Shown here piece after piece: positions 1 to 11,265 of a stretch of DNA of 64,000 nucleotides; position 1 is the stretch's first letter; every line of letters begins with the position of its first letter. This DNA comes from Elephas maximus indicus (taxonomy: Eukaryota > Chordata > Mammalia > Proboscidea > Elephantidae). The stretch is taken from assembly GCF_024166365.1 (NCBI RefSeq), contig NC_064830.1, positions 91,318,968-91,382,967 on the forward strand, read 5' to 3'. The notes beneath the pieces were generated by a model. The model saw only the letters and a program-made list of their open reading frames with translations, searched no databases and was not told where the DNA came from. Both the position numbers and the translations under genes were made by a program.

Positions 1-610
1 AATCAATACTCTTCAATGTGAGTTACATAAAACAAAACTTATACTATATTAAGAAAAGATCGTGGAATCACAGAAAAGAGGGGTAGAAGTGGTCTCAGAT
101 CAGTTAGATCTAGTAACTGGAATAATGTCAGGGCTTTCTTTTTCCATCTCTCCTCTTGGCTTCAGTCTATGGCATTGCTCTATGGTGGAGACACATGACA
201 GCTGAAAGCTTTGATGACATGGTTATGGCTTGAAATTCATTACCCCTCCACCTCCAAATTAGAAAACCCTAAGGAAGAAATCTGTTTAACAGGGTTTTAG
301 GCTGGTTGCCAATCCTTGGAGCATTCACTGTGTGCCAGAGTCTGCAGTAAAATGATGGACTTGCTTGGGATATGTGCCAATCTCTTGCAGAGATTGTGAA
401 AGCAGAGTGGAAATTACATGGATTCAGAATGGAGTAGTATTATAAAGCAAATGTGGTTGTGAAGACGTTATAGGGAAAATGTGAAGAGGGAAAGGATGCA
501 GAAAAGTCAAAACAATACATGTTCTCTATAAAAATTTAAAAAATAAAGAAGAATTTATTATGTTAGAGTAGAACAGATATTACTGTATTAGGCTGGGTCA
601 TAAGGGAAAT
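1..610. repeat. Leader block P1 of duplicated unit A
   Basis: This non-coding stretch recurs at 17146-17795, 32280-32890, in diverged form at 36735-37400, and truncated at 58945-59040. The copies share the run beginning gagttacataaaacaaaac and a later block around cttggcttcagtctatg. No gene is recognisable. It marks the start of each tandem unit and shows that the window is built from a segmental duplication. In unit A it is interrupted at 616 by an LTR. Confidence 0.85.
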
Positions 611-615
611 CCTCT

Positions 616-1143
616 TGTCTTGTTTATCTAGTGCTGCTATAACAGAAATACAGTAAGTAGATGGCTTTAACAAAGAGAATTGTATTCTTGCACAGTCTAG
701 GAGGCTAGAAGTCTAAATTCAGGGTGCCAGCTCCAGGGGAAAGCTTTCTCTCTGTTTCGGCTCTGGGAGAAAGTCTTTGTCATCAATCTTCCCTGGTCAA
801 GGAGCTTCTCAACTTAGAGAACCCAGGTGCAAAGGACACACTATTCTCCTGGCTCTTGTTTCTTGGTGGTATGAGGTCCCCAAGTCTCTTTGCTTGCTTC
901 TTTGTTTTATATCCCCAAAGAGATCGAGTTAAGACACAACCTAATCTTGTAGATTGAGTCCTGCCTCACTAATATAACTTTCACTAATCCCACCTCACTA
1001 ACCTCATAGAGTTAGGATTTACAACACTTACAAAAATCACATCAGATGACAAAATGGTGGATAATCACACAATATTGGGAATCACGGATTAGCCAAGTTG
1101 ACACATTTCTGGCGGGGGGGGGGACACAACTCAATCCATAACA
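616..1143 (-). mobile_element. Solo LTR, MaLR-like (MLT1-type ERVL-MaLR)
   Basis: The element begins TGTCTT, ends ATAACA and is flanked by 5-base direct repeats cctct (611-615 and 1144-1148), the usual LTR hallmarks. Its text (gctgctataacag near the start, aattcagggtgccagctcc inside, a G-run then acacaactcaatccataaca at the end) resembles MLT1/MST-type LTRs read in antisense. The duplicated flanks in units B and C lack it, so it entered unit A after the duplication. It is a fossil LTR with no internal genes. Family assignment is from memory of the consensus. Confidence 0.65.
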
Positions 1144-1377
1144 CCTCTTTAAAGAAGTGACACCAAAGGTAAGACCTCTAAATTGGGGTAAGAGTTATCC
1201 AGGTAATAAAAGGTGAAGAGAGGTCCAGATAAAGGCAAAAGCGCATAAAAAAAAATCAATGAGTTGAGACAATTCACATTGCACTGAGGAGCTGAGAAGG
1301 TGTCAATACAATTTAGCTATAATTTCCTCAAATATCTCAATATAACTATATCTCCCATATTTCAATATCATTTAGCT
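1144..1377. repeat. Block P2 start (duplicated, non-coding)
   Basis: This stretch matches 32886-33085 of unit C (gttatccaggtaataaaag, then agacaattcac) and more weakly 37410-37560. No gene is seen. Confidence 0.75.
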
Positions 1378-1677
1378 CAAATCTGTCTTGGAAGAAGTAC
1401 AACCAGAATGCTCCTTAGAAGCAAGGATGGCAAGACTACTTGTCACGTATTTGGACATGTTATCAGAAGGGATCAGTCACTGGAGAAGGACATCATACTT
1501 GGCAAAGTAGCGGGTCAGCGAAAAAGAGGAAGACCTTCAATGAGATGAATTGACACAGTGGCTGCAACAATGGGCACAAACACAGCATCAACTGTGAGAA
1601 TGGCACAGGACGGGGCAGTGTTTTGTTCTGTTGTGCATGGGATTGGAATCGACTCGATGGCACCTACCAACAACAAC
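1378..1677 (+). mobile_element. RTE-clade LINE, 3'-end fragment
   Basis: About 300 bases match the 3' end of the RTE copies elsewhere in the window, from caaatctgtcttggaag (encoding the C-terminal VLEEVQPECSLEAR region) to the tail gactcgatggcacctacc followed by caacaacaac. It is severely 5'-truncated. At the equivalent place in unit C an AfroSINE (33109-33271) sits with the same tail and the same downstream flank. Confidence 0.85.
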
Positions 1678-2905
1678 ATAATCATCAATGAGGAGAGAGA
1701 GGTAAGAAACAATAGCCGAGATATACGCAGAAGTAAGAAAAAATGAAGAACCTTGTAGTTTTATTCCAAGTAGGATGGGAATTCTTTGAAAGATTGTAAG
1801 CAAAGGAAAAACAAGATACAACTTTCGTGTATTAAAAACTCATACTAGGTGATATATGAAGGTGGATTTATATTATACTAGAGGACAAGGATAGAGGCAC
1901 TGTGGCCAGTTATGAGGCCACTGCTCCATTCCAAGGAAAAGACAATGGTGCTTTAGGCTGAGGTTGTAGCGGTGAACAAAGTAAAAATATCTTGGGAGGG
2001 TGTCATTAACATAACCTGTTGATTGATTTAATGTGGAGAGTTGCATATAAGGGAAGCTCATGATAGGAAAATACAAAAACTGCTTAAAAATGAGAGGATT
2101 AAGGGTATTATGTAAAAGTAAATATGAAGGGAACTAAAGACACAAATATAGTTTCAATAAATTTCAGAAGTATAAAAAAAGCAAAGAAAAAATATATATA
2201 TTAAAAAACAAAGAGTGAAAAACATATGAATATAGCATGACAGAATGCAGAACAAAGATACCTGTGCTATTAATAAATGTAAATAGATTGAAACCTGTTC
2301 TTAAAAAGATTTTCAAATCCAGGTCACAAAGAAAAATCAGTATAAGAGAGATGTATCTCCCAAAAAAGTAGTTAACATACCTAAGAATTTCAATTAGATA
2401 AAATATGTTGTCTGGTAAAAATAGAACTAGAATAAGAGGAAATGATGGCTTGAATATGAGGAAAGAATGTTTTTCTAATTGCTTAAAATTAGTTGTAGGG
2501 TTTTGACTAAGAGGGAGTAACAGACAGGATTTACTCTTCTGCCCGTAACAACTAGGAAACTGGAGAAAATATATGAAACAACAGTTAAAGATATTGAATA
2601 TCAAATAAAAAGACAGTGATCCTTGAAAGATGGGAAACAAACAAGGTGAGCCCTGCAATTACCTCAGTTTCTTGCCTTGAGAATTTCCAGGATGCAATGC
2701 TGGGACAGAGAACCCAGGCGGAACCCAGCCAGCTCCATGGGTTGAGGAGATGGAGCTAAAAGTCAGAGGAGACCAAAATAACTATAATTTGCAGGGCATA
2801 GTACTCGAGAGAAGAGCTGCAAGAGTGAGAAATCAAGAGATCTGCAGGCCTTCCTTGAGTATTTAGTAGAGTATTGATCAGTACAAGTGTGTGATGAAAT
2901 TAACC
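1678..2905. repeat. Block P2, duplicated non-coding DNA
   Basis: This stretch is paralogous to 33272-34530 of unit C over its length (for example ttggcatgaca-type text near 2230 and 33830). A 164-codon minus-strand open frame at 2164-2658 is AT-rich, hydrophobic low-complexity sequence, and its unit C counterpart is broken, so I do not call it a gene. Confidence 0.75.
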
Positions 2906-4090
2906 AAGGCTGGGAAAAAGAACCACCACAGAAAATTAGAGGGAACAGTACCTGGAGTTTACACAGGTACCTCCCTCCAGTCAAACTGGAAAACCTCATA
3001 GTTCATGGGACAATGGGTGGAGTATGCAGAAGGATCTCTCCTCAGCAAAGAGAAATAAATATCCCTTGACTAAACTCTGCTATGGTTCTGCCTAACAAAT
3101 CCCAAAATCAAGATCCAAAAAGATCAAACATTCCCAGTAACTTAGCTGCATACCAGGGCAAAGCTCAAGAATGTTTATATAGGAATACGAAAATATCCAG
3201 CACCCAATAAGATAAAACTCACATTGACTGGCATCCAATAAGAGATTACCTGGCATGCAAAGAAAGAGAAAAACATTAACCATAATGAGGAGGAAAATCA
3301 GTTACACTCAGGGACAGATTACTCAATAAGCAAGGCATGCACGGGCTTACTTGTGCTTACATACTAACCAGTAGTGCACAAGTTCACCTGTTTCTCACCA
3401 CATCTTTGATGTGCTGAAACCCGTGTGAAATTGCACACTACAGATTAGTAAGTAAATACAATTAAGCCCATGCCTACCTTGCTTACTCTAAGCCCATGTA
3501 CGTACCTTGCTTACTGGTTAATTTGCCCCTGGTTACACCCACCTCTCACTTATCAACACGGTTAGGTTCCAAACACCAGGTTGTTATGCAAAAATCAGGA
3601 TTATGCAAAAATGGAGGAAGAGCACATCAGATCACAAAATGGAAGATAACTACATCATTACATAACTGTCAAATTATATCATTACGTAACTGTCAAATCA
3701 CTGATAATCATGTCCCAGCTAAGTTGACACCTAACTTTAACCACCACAGGTAGCATTGCTCTTGCTTCACACATTGGCTAAATTACTGCCAGATGTACAT
3801 GTTAATGTGCAAAATAGTTTTTTACTATTGTCATAAATGCAAAATGTCATATAACAAGGTAGTCAATAAGCAGAAAGTAGGTGTGATTGAAACCAACCCA
3901 GAGCTGATATGCCATAGATTAAATAGAAGTATGTTATTGATTATGCTGATTAGACATAATTAGCAGAGAAGGACACTTACGGTATTTTAATGCAAATAAT
4001 GCATGCATTCTACCTTTTTGTGCCAACCATGCATCCCTCCCCCAACGAGGTATTTTCATAAGCACACAAGTGAAAATACTTTGTGGATAC
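2906..4090. other. Unit A-only intergenic stretch
   Basis: About 1.2 kb lies between flanks that are directly adjacent in unit C (junction near 34530), so it was either inserted in A or deleted from C. No gene is recognisable. The part around 3620-3750 (cacatcagatcacaaaatgg, then agctaagttgacac) resembles the end of the MaLR-like LTR at 616-1143 and may be an old LTR remnant. Confidence 0.5.
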
Positions 4091-4515
4091 AGGACATGGG
4101 CAAAAAAAGTAGAATGCACACTCTATTTGTGTAAAAATGTGGTACTATAACTTTATTCTATACGTTCACAATGCCAGAAGAAGGATTAGCCATGTGAAGT
4201 AGAGACAAGAAAAATAAAACACACACTCACACACAGATCAAGTTTCTAGAGGTGAAAAGTAAAATATCTAAGACTAAAAATACACTAGAGGGATTTGTAG
4301 CAGATTGGATGTTGCCACAGAAAAGACTAGTGAAAGTGAAAAAGACATAGCAATAGAAACTCTCCAAAATGAAACCAGAGAGGAAAAAAAAAAAGCTTAA
4401 AAAATAATGAAGAGCGAATCTGTGAGCTTTAAGACAGCTTTAGCAGCCTAATATACACATAATTGGAGTCTCAAAAGCATGAAGACAGAAGAAAGACTGA
4501 AAAATATTTGAAAAT
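4091..4515. repeat. Block P2 continuation, non-coding
   Basis: Duplicated in unit C at about 34531-34940. It is AT-rich and contains a short (AC)n-like run near 4220. No gene is seen. Confidence 0.65.
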
Positions 4516-4890
4516 ACTAGAACATTTTTAACCAGTTTGATCTAATTGACATTTATAGAATGGTCCACTCAAGAAGGACAGGATAAACATCTTTAAAGTA
4601 TATAAAGAACATTTTTCAAGATAGATATCTAGGCCATAATACAGCTCTCAAATAAATTTAAAAGAATTCAGGCCATAAAAAGCATGTTTTCATATCACAG
4701 TAGAACTAAACTATAAATCAATAATAAGATTCTTGGGGTGGGGGGAATCTCAAATATTTGGAAACTAAATTCTATACTTCTAAATAACCCATGGATCAAA
4801 GAAGAAATCCAAAGGAAATTTAGAAAGCATTTTGTACTTAATACTGGAGCCTCAAGGACCTGTGAGACAGTTTCAAAGCTGTCTAATATA
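4516..4890 (+). mobile_element. Old L1 ORF2 endonuclease-region fragment
   Basis: Reading the plus strand gives L1 ORF2-like text: a DIYR-type start, then IWKLNSILLNNPWIKEEI, comparable to the L1 motif WKLNNTLLNNQWVTEEI just after the endonuclease domain. It is a short, decayed, internal piece. The same fragment occurs in unit C at 34945-35310, so it predates the duplication. Confidence 0.65.
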
Positions 4891-4930
4891 TATATATGTA
4901 TATATTTAATATATATTTATATATATAATT
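4889..4930. repeat. AT-rich microsatellite (TA)n
   Basis: Imperfect TA repeats at the end of the old L1 fragment. Unit C has only a short remnant near 35315. Confidence 0.8.
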
Positions 4931-5009
4931 GAAGTCCCAATAGAAGAAACAAGTAAAAATGTGGCATAAACAGTTTGAACAAACAATAACTGTCTATTTC
5001 CCAGATTTT

Positions 5010-5285
5010 TTGACGGGGGGAGTGGGGAAGTTTGATTTTATCTTATTTCTTTATTTTTTATTATTGCACTTCAGATGAAGGTTTACAGAGCAAATTAGTT
5101 TCTCATTAAACAATTAATACACATATCTTTTTGTGACATTGGTTGCCAAGCCCAGGGCATGTAAACACTAACCCCTTCTCCACCTTGGGTTCTCCATTAC
5201 CAGCTTTCCTGTCCCCTCTTACCTTCTCCTCCCTGACCCTAGACTGGTGTGCCCATTTAGTCTCATTTTGTTTTTTGAGCCTGTC
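5010..5285 (-). mobile_element. L1 3' UTR fragment (antisense)
   Basis: This is the reverse strand of an L1 3' end (gatgaaggtttacagagcaa, then attaatacacatatc). It follows ctatttcccagatttt (4994-5009), the same 16-base target site that flanks the larger L1 copy of unit C at 35404-36473. It is therefore the unit A relic of the same insertion, cut short where the pre-RTE block begins. Confidence 0.75.
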
Positions 5286-5410
5286 AGAGAACTAAACCTG
5301 GGATAATCCAACATTTGGGAGTTAAGATGATAAGAAGATTTAAGCAAAGGAACTCAAAACGAAGATGGAAAAGGAAGGGCCAGAGAATTTGGGGTTAAAT
5401 AAAGAGTGTA
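5286..5410. repeat. Pre-RTE duplicated block
   Basis: It matches 19100-19223 and 46985-47109. It ends in aaagagtgta (5401-5410), the left target-site duplication of the RTE element. Confidence 0.75.
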
Positions 5411-8400
5411 TACCCATAACCATCTGTCAGTTTGTCTTACTGTGAGGACTTGAGTGTTGCTGTGATGCAGGAAGCTATGCCACTGGCATTCAAATACCAG
5501 CAGGGTCACCCATGGCAGACAGGTTCCAACTGAACTTCCAGACTAAAACAGACTAGGAAGAAGCACCTGGTGGTCTACTTTTGAAAAGAATTAGCCAGAG
5601 AAAACCATATGAATTCAGTGGAACATGTCTGATACCGAACAAGCGGATGAGTGCCTCAGGTTGCAAGGCAATTAAAATAGGACTGGAGAAGGGATACCTC
5701 CTCAAGTAGAGTTGATCTTAATGACATGGATGGGGTCAAGCTTTCAGGACCTACATTTGCGATGTGGAACTACTCAAAATGAGAAGAAACAGCTGCAAAC
5801 ATCTGTGCATAATTGGAACGTGGAATGTATGAAGTATGAATCTAGTAAAATTAGAAATCATCACAGATGAAATGGAACACATAAACATCAATATCCTAGG
5901 CATTAGTGCACTGAAATTGTCTGGTACTGGCCATTTTGAATCAGACGATCATATGCTCTACTATGCCAGAGGATGACAACTTGAGGAGGAATGGCATTGC
6001 ATTCATCATCAAAAATAACATTTCAAGATCTATCCTGAACTATAATGCAGTTAGTTATAGGATAATATCCATAAGCCTACAAGGAAGGCCAGTTAATAGG
6101 ACTATTATTCTAATAGTCAACCACTTTGGCCCGCCAACCACTAAGGCCAAAGATGAAGAAACTGAAGATTTTTACCAACATTTGCAGTCTGTATTTGATC
6201 AAAAATGCAATCAGGATGCTTTGATAATTATCAGTGATTGGAATGTGAAAGGTGGAAAGAAAGAAGGAGGATTTGTAGTTGGAAAATATGACCTTGGTGA
6301 TAGAAACAATGCCAGAAATCACATGATAGAATTTTGCAAGGCCAATGACTTCTTCTTTGTAAGTACCTTTTTTCAACAATATCAGAAGTGACTATACACG
6401 TGGACCTGGCCTGATGGAATACACAGGAGTCAAGTCGACTACATCTGTGGAAAGAGCCAATGGAAAATCTCAATATCATCAGTCAGAGCAAGGCCTGGGG
6501 CCGGCTGTGGAACAGAGCATCAATTATTTGTATGCAAATTGAAGTAGACTCTGAAGAAAATTAGAACAAACCCAGGAGAGACAAAGTACCACCTTGAGTA
6601 TATCCTACCTGAATTTAGAGACCATCTCTAGAATAGATTTCACACATTGAACAGTAATGACTGAAGACCAGAAGAGTTGTGAAATGATACCAAGGACATC
6701 ATACATGAAGAAAGCAAGAGGTCATTAAAAAGGCAGGAAATAAAGAAAAGACCAAAATGGATGTCAGAAGGGACTCTGAAACCTGCTCTTGTATGTCAAG
6801 TAGCTAAAGCAAAAGGAAAAATGATGAAGTAAAAGAGCAGAGTAGAAGATTTCAAAGTGTGGCTTGAGAAGACAAAGTATTATAATGACATGTACAAAGA
6901 CCTAGAATTAGAAAAACAAAAGGGAAGAACACAATCAGCATTTCTCAGGCTGAAAGAACTGAAGAAAAAATTCAAGCCTCTAGTTACAATATTCAAGGAT
7001 TCTACAGGGAAAATATTAAACGATGCAAGAAGCACCAAAACAAAGATAGAAGGAATACACAAAGTTACCACACCAAAAAGAATTGGTCAACATTCAACCA
7101 CTTCAGGAGGTAGCATATGACCAGGGACTGATAGTACTGAAGGAAGAGGTCCAAGCTACACAGAAGGCATTGGTGAAAAACAAGGCTCCAGGAATTGACG
7201 GAATATCAACTGAGATGTTTCAACAAATGGATGCAGCACTGGAAAGGCGCACTCGTCTATGCCAAGAAACTTGGAAGACAGCCACCTGGCCAACCCACCT
7301 GTAGAGATCCATATTTATGCCTATTCCAAATAAAGGTAATCCAACAGAATGCAGAAATTATTGAACAATATCATTAATATCACAGGCATGTAAAGTTTTT
7401 CTGAAGATCATTCAAAAGCGGATGCAGCAGTACATTGACAGGAAACTGCCAGAAATTCAAACTGGATTCACAAGGGCACACGGAATCATGGATATCATTG
7501 CTGATGTCAGATGGATCCTGGCTGAAAGCAGAGAATACTAAAAAGATGTTTACCTATGTTTTGTTGACTATGCAAAGGCATTCGACTGTGTAGATTATAA
7601 CAAATCATGGATAACACCGCTAAGAATGGGAATTCCAAAAGACTTAATTGTGATCTGTACATAGACCAGGAGGCAGTCGTTTGAACAGAACAAAAGGATA
7701 CTGCATGGTTTAAAGTCAGAAAAGTTGTACGTCAGGGTTGTATCCTTTCAACATACTTAATCAACCTGTATGCTGAGCAAATAATCTGAGAAACTGAACT
7801 GTATGAAGAATGCAGCGTCAGGATTAGAGGAAGACTGATTAACAACCTGTGCAACTAAGATAACACAACCTTGCTTTCTGAATATGAAGAGGACTTGAAG
7901 CACTTACTGATGAAGATCAAAGACCACAGCCTTTAGTATGGATTACACCTCAACATAAAGAAAACAAAAATTCTCACCAATAAGGAACACCACGATGAAC
8001 AGAGAAAAGATTGAAGTTGTCAAGGATTTCATTTTACTTGTCTCCATAATCAACACCCATGGAAGTAGCAGACAAGAAATCAAACCACGCATTGCATTGG
8101 ACAAATCTGCACCAAAGGGCCTCTTTAAATTGTTCAAAAGCAAAGATGTTACCTTGAAGACTAAGTTGCGCCTGATCCAAGCTGTGGTGTTTTCAATTGC
8201 CTCATGCATATGAAAGCTGGGCAGTGAGTAAGGAAGATGGAAGAAGAATTGATGCCTTTGAATGGTGGTGTTGGCGAAGAATATTAAATATACCATGAAC
8301 TAACAGAACGAACAAACCTGTCTTGGAGGAAGTACAACCAGAATGCTCCTTAGAAGCAAAAATGGTAAGACTTTGTTTCACATGCTTTGGACATGTTATC

Positions 8401-8625
8401 AGAAAGGATCATTCCTTGAAGAAGGGCATCATGCTTGCTAAAATAGAGGGTCAATGAAAAGAGGAAGAACATCAACAAGATGGATTGGTACAGTGCCTGC
8501 AACAACAGGCTCAAGCATAACAATGGTTGTGAAGATGGCGCACGACTGAATGAACAGTGTTTCATTCTTTGTACATAGGGTCGCTGTGAGTTGGAACCCG
8601 CTGGACGGCAACTAACAGCAACAAG
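5411..8625 (+). mobile_element. RTE-clade LINE, near full-length, degenerate (copy A)
   Basis: A 3.2 kb element, the usual RTE/BovB length, is flanked by 10-base direct repeats aaagagtgta (5401-5410) and gaagagtgta (8626-8635). In order it carries a 5' region coding for about 130 residues, an apurinic endonuclease region (about 5810-6450, with IIISDWNVKGGKKEGGFVVG), a linker, and a reverse transcriptase (about 6870-8200) with KNKAPGIDGISTEMFQQ. Motif A is degraded to a DYAKAFDCVD-like text near 7566, and the YADD box is replaced by a CN*DN-like text near 7853. It ends with actaacagcaacaa. Many stops and frameshifts make it inactive. Copies B and C1 share the insertion site, so it predates the unit duplications. 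Positions 7307-7887 are almost identical to copy B. Confidence 0.9.
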
Positions 8626-8635
8626 GAAGAGTGTA

Positions 8636-10330
8636 CTGTTCAGGAAGTTTAGTGAAGAAAATGTTTCACGAAGGAAAGCATGAACAATGGTGTCAAATGC
8701 TATTGGGTGATCTAATAATTGGTCATTTGGTGTGTCAGCATGGAGGCTATTTGTGACTTTCCACTGGGGGTTTCAATATACTGATAGTAATAAAAGCCAA
8801 TTGAAGTGGGTTCAAGAGAATGGGAGTAGAAAAAGTGGATATATAGAGCAAAGAAAACTGGATCAAAGAATTTTTTCTGTGAATACTGTAGGGTTTACAG
8901 GGTCAAGGGAAAATTTCTTTGTTAAAACGAGAGATATTAAAGCTTGTTTGCAGGCTGCTGGTGTTAACTGAATAAAAAGGGAAAACTGATCATGCAGAAG
9001 GGTTAATTCAGGAGGGAGATCCTTAGGATCTGTTGCACAAGTGGAGAAGATGGCTATACATAAGAGATCCCAGCATATCAGACACTTAAAAACACCCAAC
9101 ACCGTCAGACACTTAGGATTACAATATTAGCCTGTCTGAATATTGCTAACCCAAATCATCTTGTGCACGTTGGATAAATTTTTCTATTTCCCTTTCTTTG
9201 GACTAGTTCAGTGGCACAATTTGGTAATAGGTGGATACGTGGGTAACAGTCTCTACATCAGGTTCTTTAGAGTTTCCATTGATTCTATCAGAAATTCTCT
9301 TCTGCTTATATCATTCAGAGCCCGTTTCTCTAGCCTGGGACTTACATCCACAACTAGCACATCCACAAATATCATATGACTCAATTTTTTTCTATCAAAC
9401 ATATGCAATTACTGAGGCCTTCAGAGGTTAAGTAACTTGTATCTTTCACACTGTTAGCAAGTGTTTGCAGATCCAGAACTCTAAGCCATTCTGATTCCAA
9501 GTTACAAGGCTAGAAGCCTACATAAAACAGAAGGGTATTTTCAGCCTGTGAAATAATAAAAATTAATATACCTATCTGATATGTCAGCTGTCATCTAGGC
9601 CAAAGAGATACACGAGTCTGTATATATTGAAAGAATGTTAAGTTTCACAAGGAAAAAAGTCATTGTCTTTTCTTTCCTGACACATCCTAAACACCTAGTT
9701 TACTGCCTGAACTAAAGTGGACACTCAATAAATATTTGTTAAATATAACAATATGACAAGAATTATAACATGTATTATTTTCTTCCCTTCTGAATTTTTA
9801 CACACTGTGATTCAAGAAACTCTAAGTGTCTATGAATATAACTTTTATATCATCCACCTTTCCTTTCAACAGCCTGCAACTACCCTTTGGTTCTCATACT
9901 ATCTCTACTAAAGAGCACATTCCATTTCATAAATACTTTGCGCTGTTATTTTTATGTACGTTTTTGTTTGTGAAAATAATATTGAAAAAGGGTCCTTGTA
10001 TCTTCATACTTTTTTTTCCCCCAGAATATAAAAAGAACGTTGACTTTTAAATGCATTTTTAAAGTTTTGTCTGTCTAAATGCTCACTGAAACATACTCTA
10101 TGGTGCCTGGATGCCTGTACCGAAGTAGTGCAGTGGAATTTTGTGTTAACCAGCTGATTCGAAGCAAGTGAACTGCTTATACTTCATTTGTTTGTAGTAG
10201 TCAAAAAAACATCAGGAACCTGAAACCTTGAGGAATCTGTCCAGCGGTACAGAATTTTAGAGATTTTTTTCAGATCAAAATAAGGGTATTATCCCATTTC
10301 ACTCTACATTCAGGGCAACTATCGTTACAG
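8636..10330. repeat. OR 3'-side intergenic block
   Basis: Duplicated in unit B at 22444-24069 and mostly lost in unit C, where only 50216-50405 remains. No gene or repeat is recognised in it. It would lie downstream of the minus-strand receptor and may hold its 3' UTR. Confidence 0.65.
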
Positions 10331-11265
10331 TCATTGGGTGATAATGCCTCTCCCCAGCACTTTCCTGAGGGCCTTAGCTACATCCTTATTCCGGAGGGTA
10401 TAAATCAGAGGATTCAGTGTGGGAGTAATGATGCTATAGAACACAGACCCAACTTTGTCTTGCAATGGAGTGTGATAGGCTCTGGGCCTCATATATGAGA
10501 AGATACAGGCACCAAACGAGAGGGAAACCACAGTGAGGTGAGAACTACAAGTAGCAAAGACATTTCTCTTGCTCCCAGCTGAATGCATCTGCATAATACT
10601 GTGGAGGATGAAGGCGTAGGATGTAGAAACCAGAAAGATAGGGAAGAGGAGAAGTAGGATTGTGCTGATAGACACTGTAGTCTCATAAACAGTGATGTCT
10701 CTACATACCAACTTCACAACAGCTGGAAACTCACAGTAGAAATGATGGATTTTTCGAGGCCCACAGAAAGGCAAGTGCATCACAATTACCGTGTGAATTA
10801 GGGAGTTCATGGATGCTTCCAACCATGACATGACAGCCATCATCACTCCCAACTTTCTGTTCATGAGAACAGTATAACGCAGTGGATGACAGATGGCAAC
10901 ATAGCGGTCATAAGACATGAGAGCCAGGAGAAGACACTCAGCACCACCCACAGATAAATAAAGTGCTGGATTGCACAGCCCACAAAGGAGATGGACTTCT
11001 TGCCAGATAAGTAGTTGGTAGCCATCTTGGGGATGGTAATGGAGACATGCATCAGATCCATGAGGGACAGCTGGCTGAGTAGGAAGTACATTGGTGTATG
11101 AAGCTGAGGATCAGCACATATGAGGAGAATGGTGAGGGTGTTGGCACTCACTGCAATGAGGAAAACCACCATGGTCAAGGAGAACAGAAAAAGGTGAATG
11201 AGTGAGTCATCAAAGAGCCCTTCAAGGATGAAGTCTTCCAGAGAGGTATGATTCCCCTGCCACGT
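10331..11265 (-). pseudogene. OR2AE1: Olfactory receptor pseudogene, OR2AE1-like (unit A)
   Basis: Family-2 odorant receptor remnant, closely similar to the intact copies at 24070-25008 and 50406-51344. Receptor hallmarks remain on both sides of the break: HTPMYFLLSQLSLMDL (TM2), MSYDRYVAICHPLRY (TM3/loop 2), FATCSSHLTVVSL (TM6) and PTLNPLIYTLRN (TM7). Two lesions kill it. The start codon ATG is ACG (minus strand, 11263-11265), and four bases are missing near 10965 at the start of TM3, where units B and C read aaatagagaaagtg and A reads aaataaagtg. The 3' splice site upstream (11283-11284) is kept. The exon differs from unit B by only about 1-3%, far less than its flanks, suggesting recent death or gene conversion. 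Confidence 0.9.

Noticed and set aside
2164-2658. 164-codon minus-strand open frame
   Set aside because: AT-rich hydrophobic low-complexity sequence. The paralogous stretch in unit C (33723-34200) does not keep the frame.
4886-4935. Replication or recombination motif in the TA repeats
   Set aside because: Ordinary TA microsatellite, with no added structure.
10489-10686. Alternative-frame open stretches across the receptor exons (also 50564-50779, 24600-24791, 50936-51127)
   Set aside because: Shadows of the receptor coding frame with no independent support.
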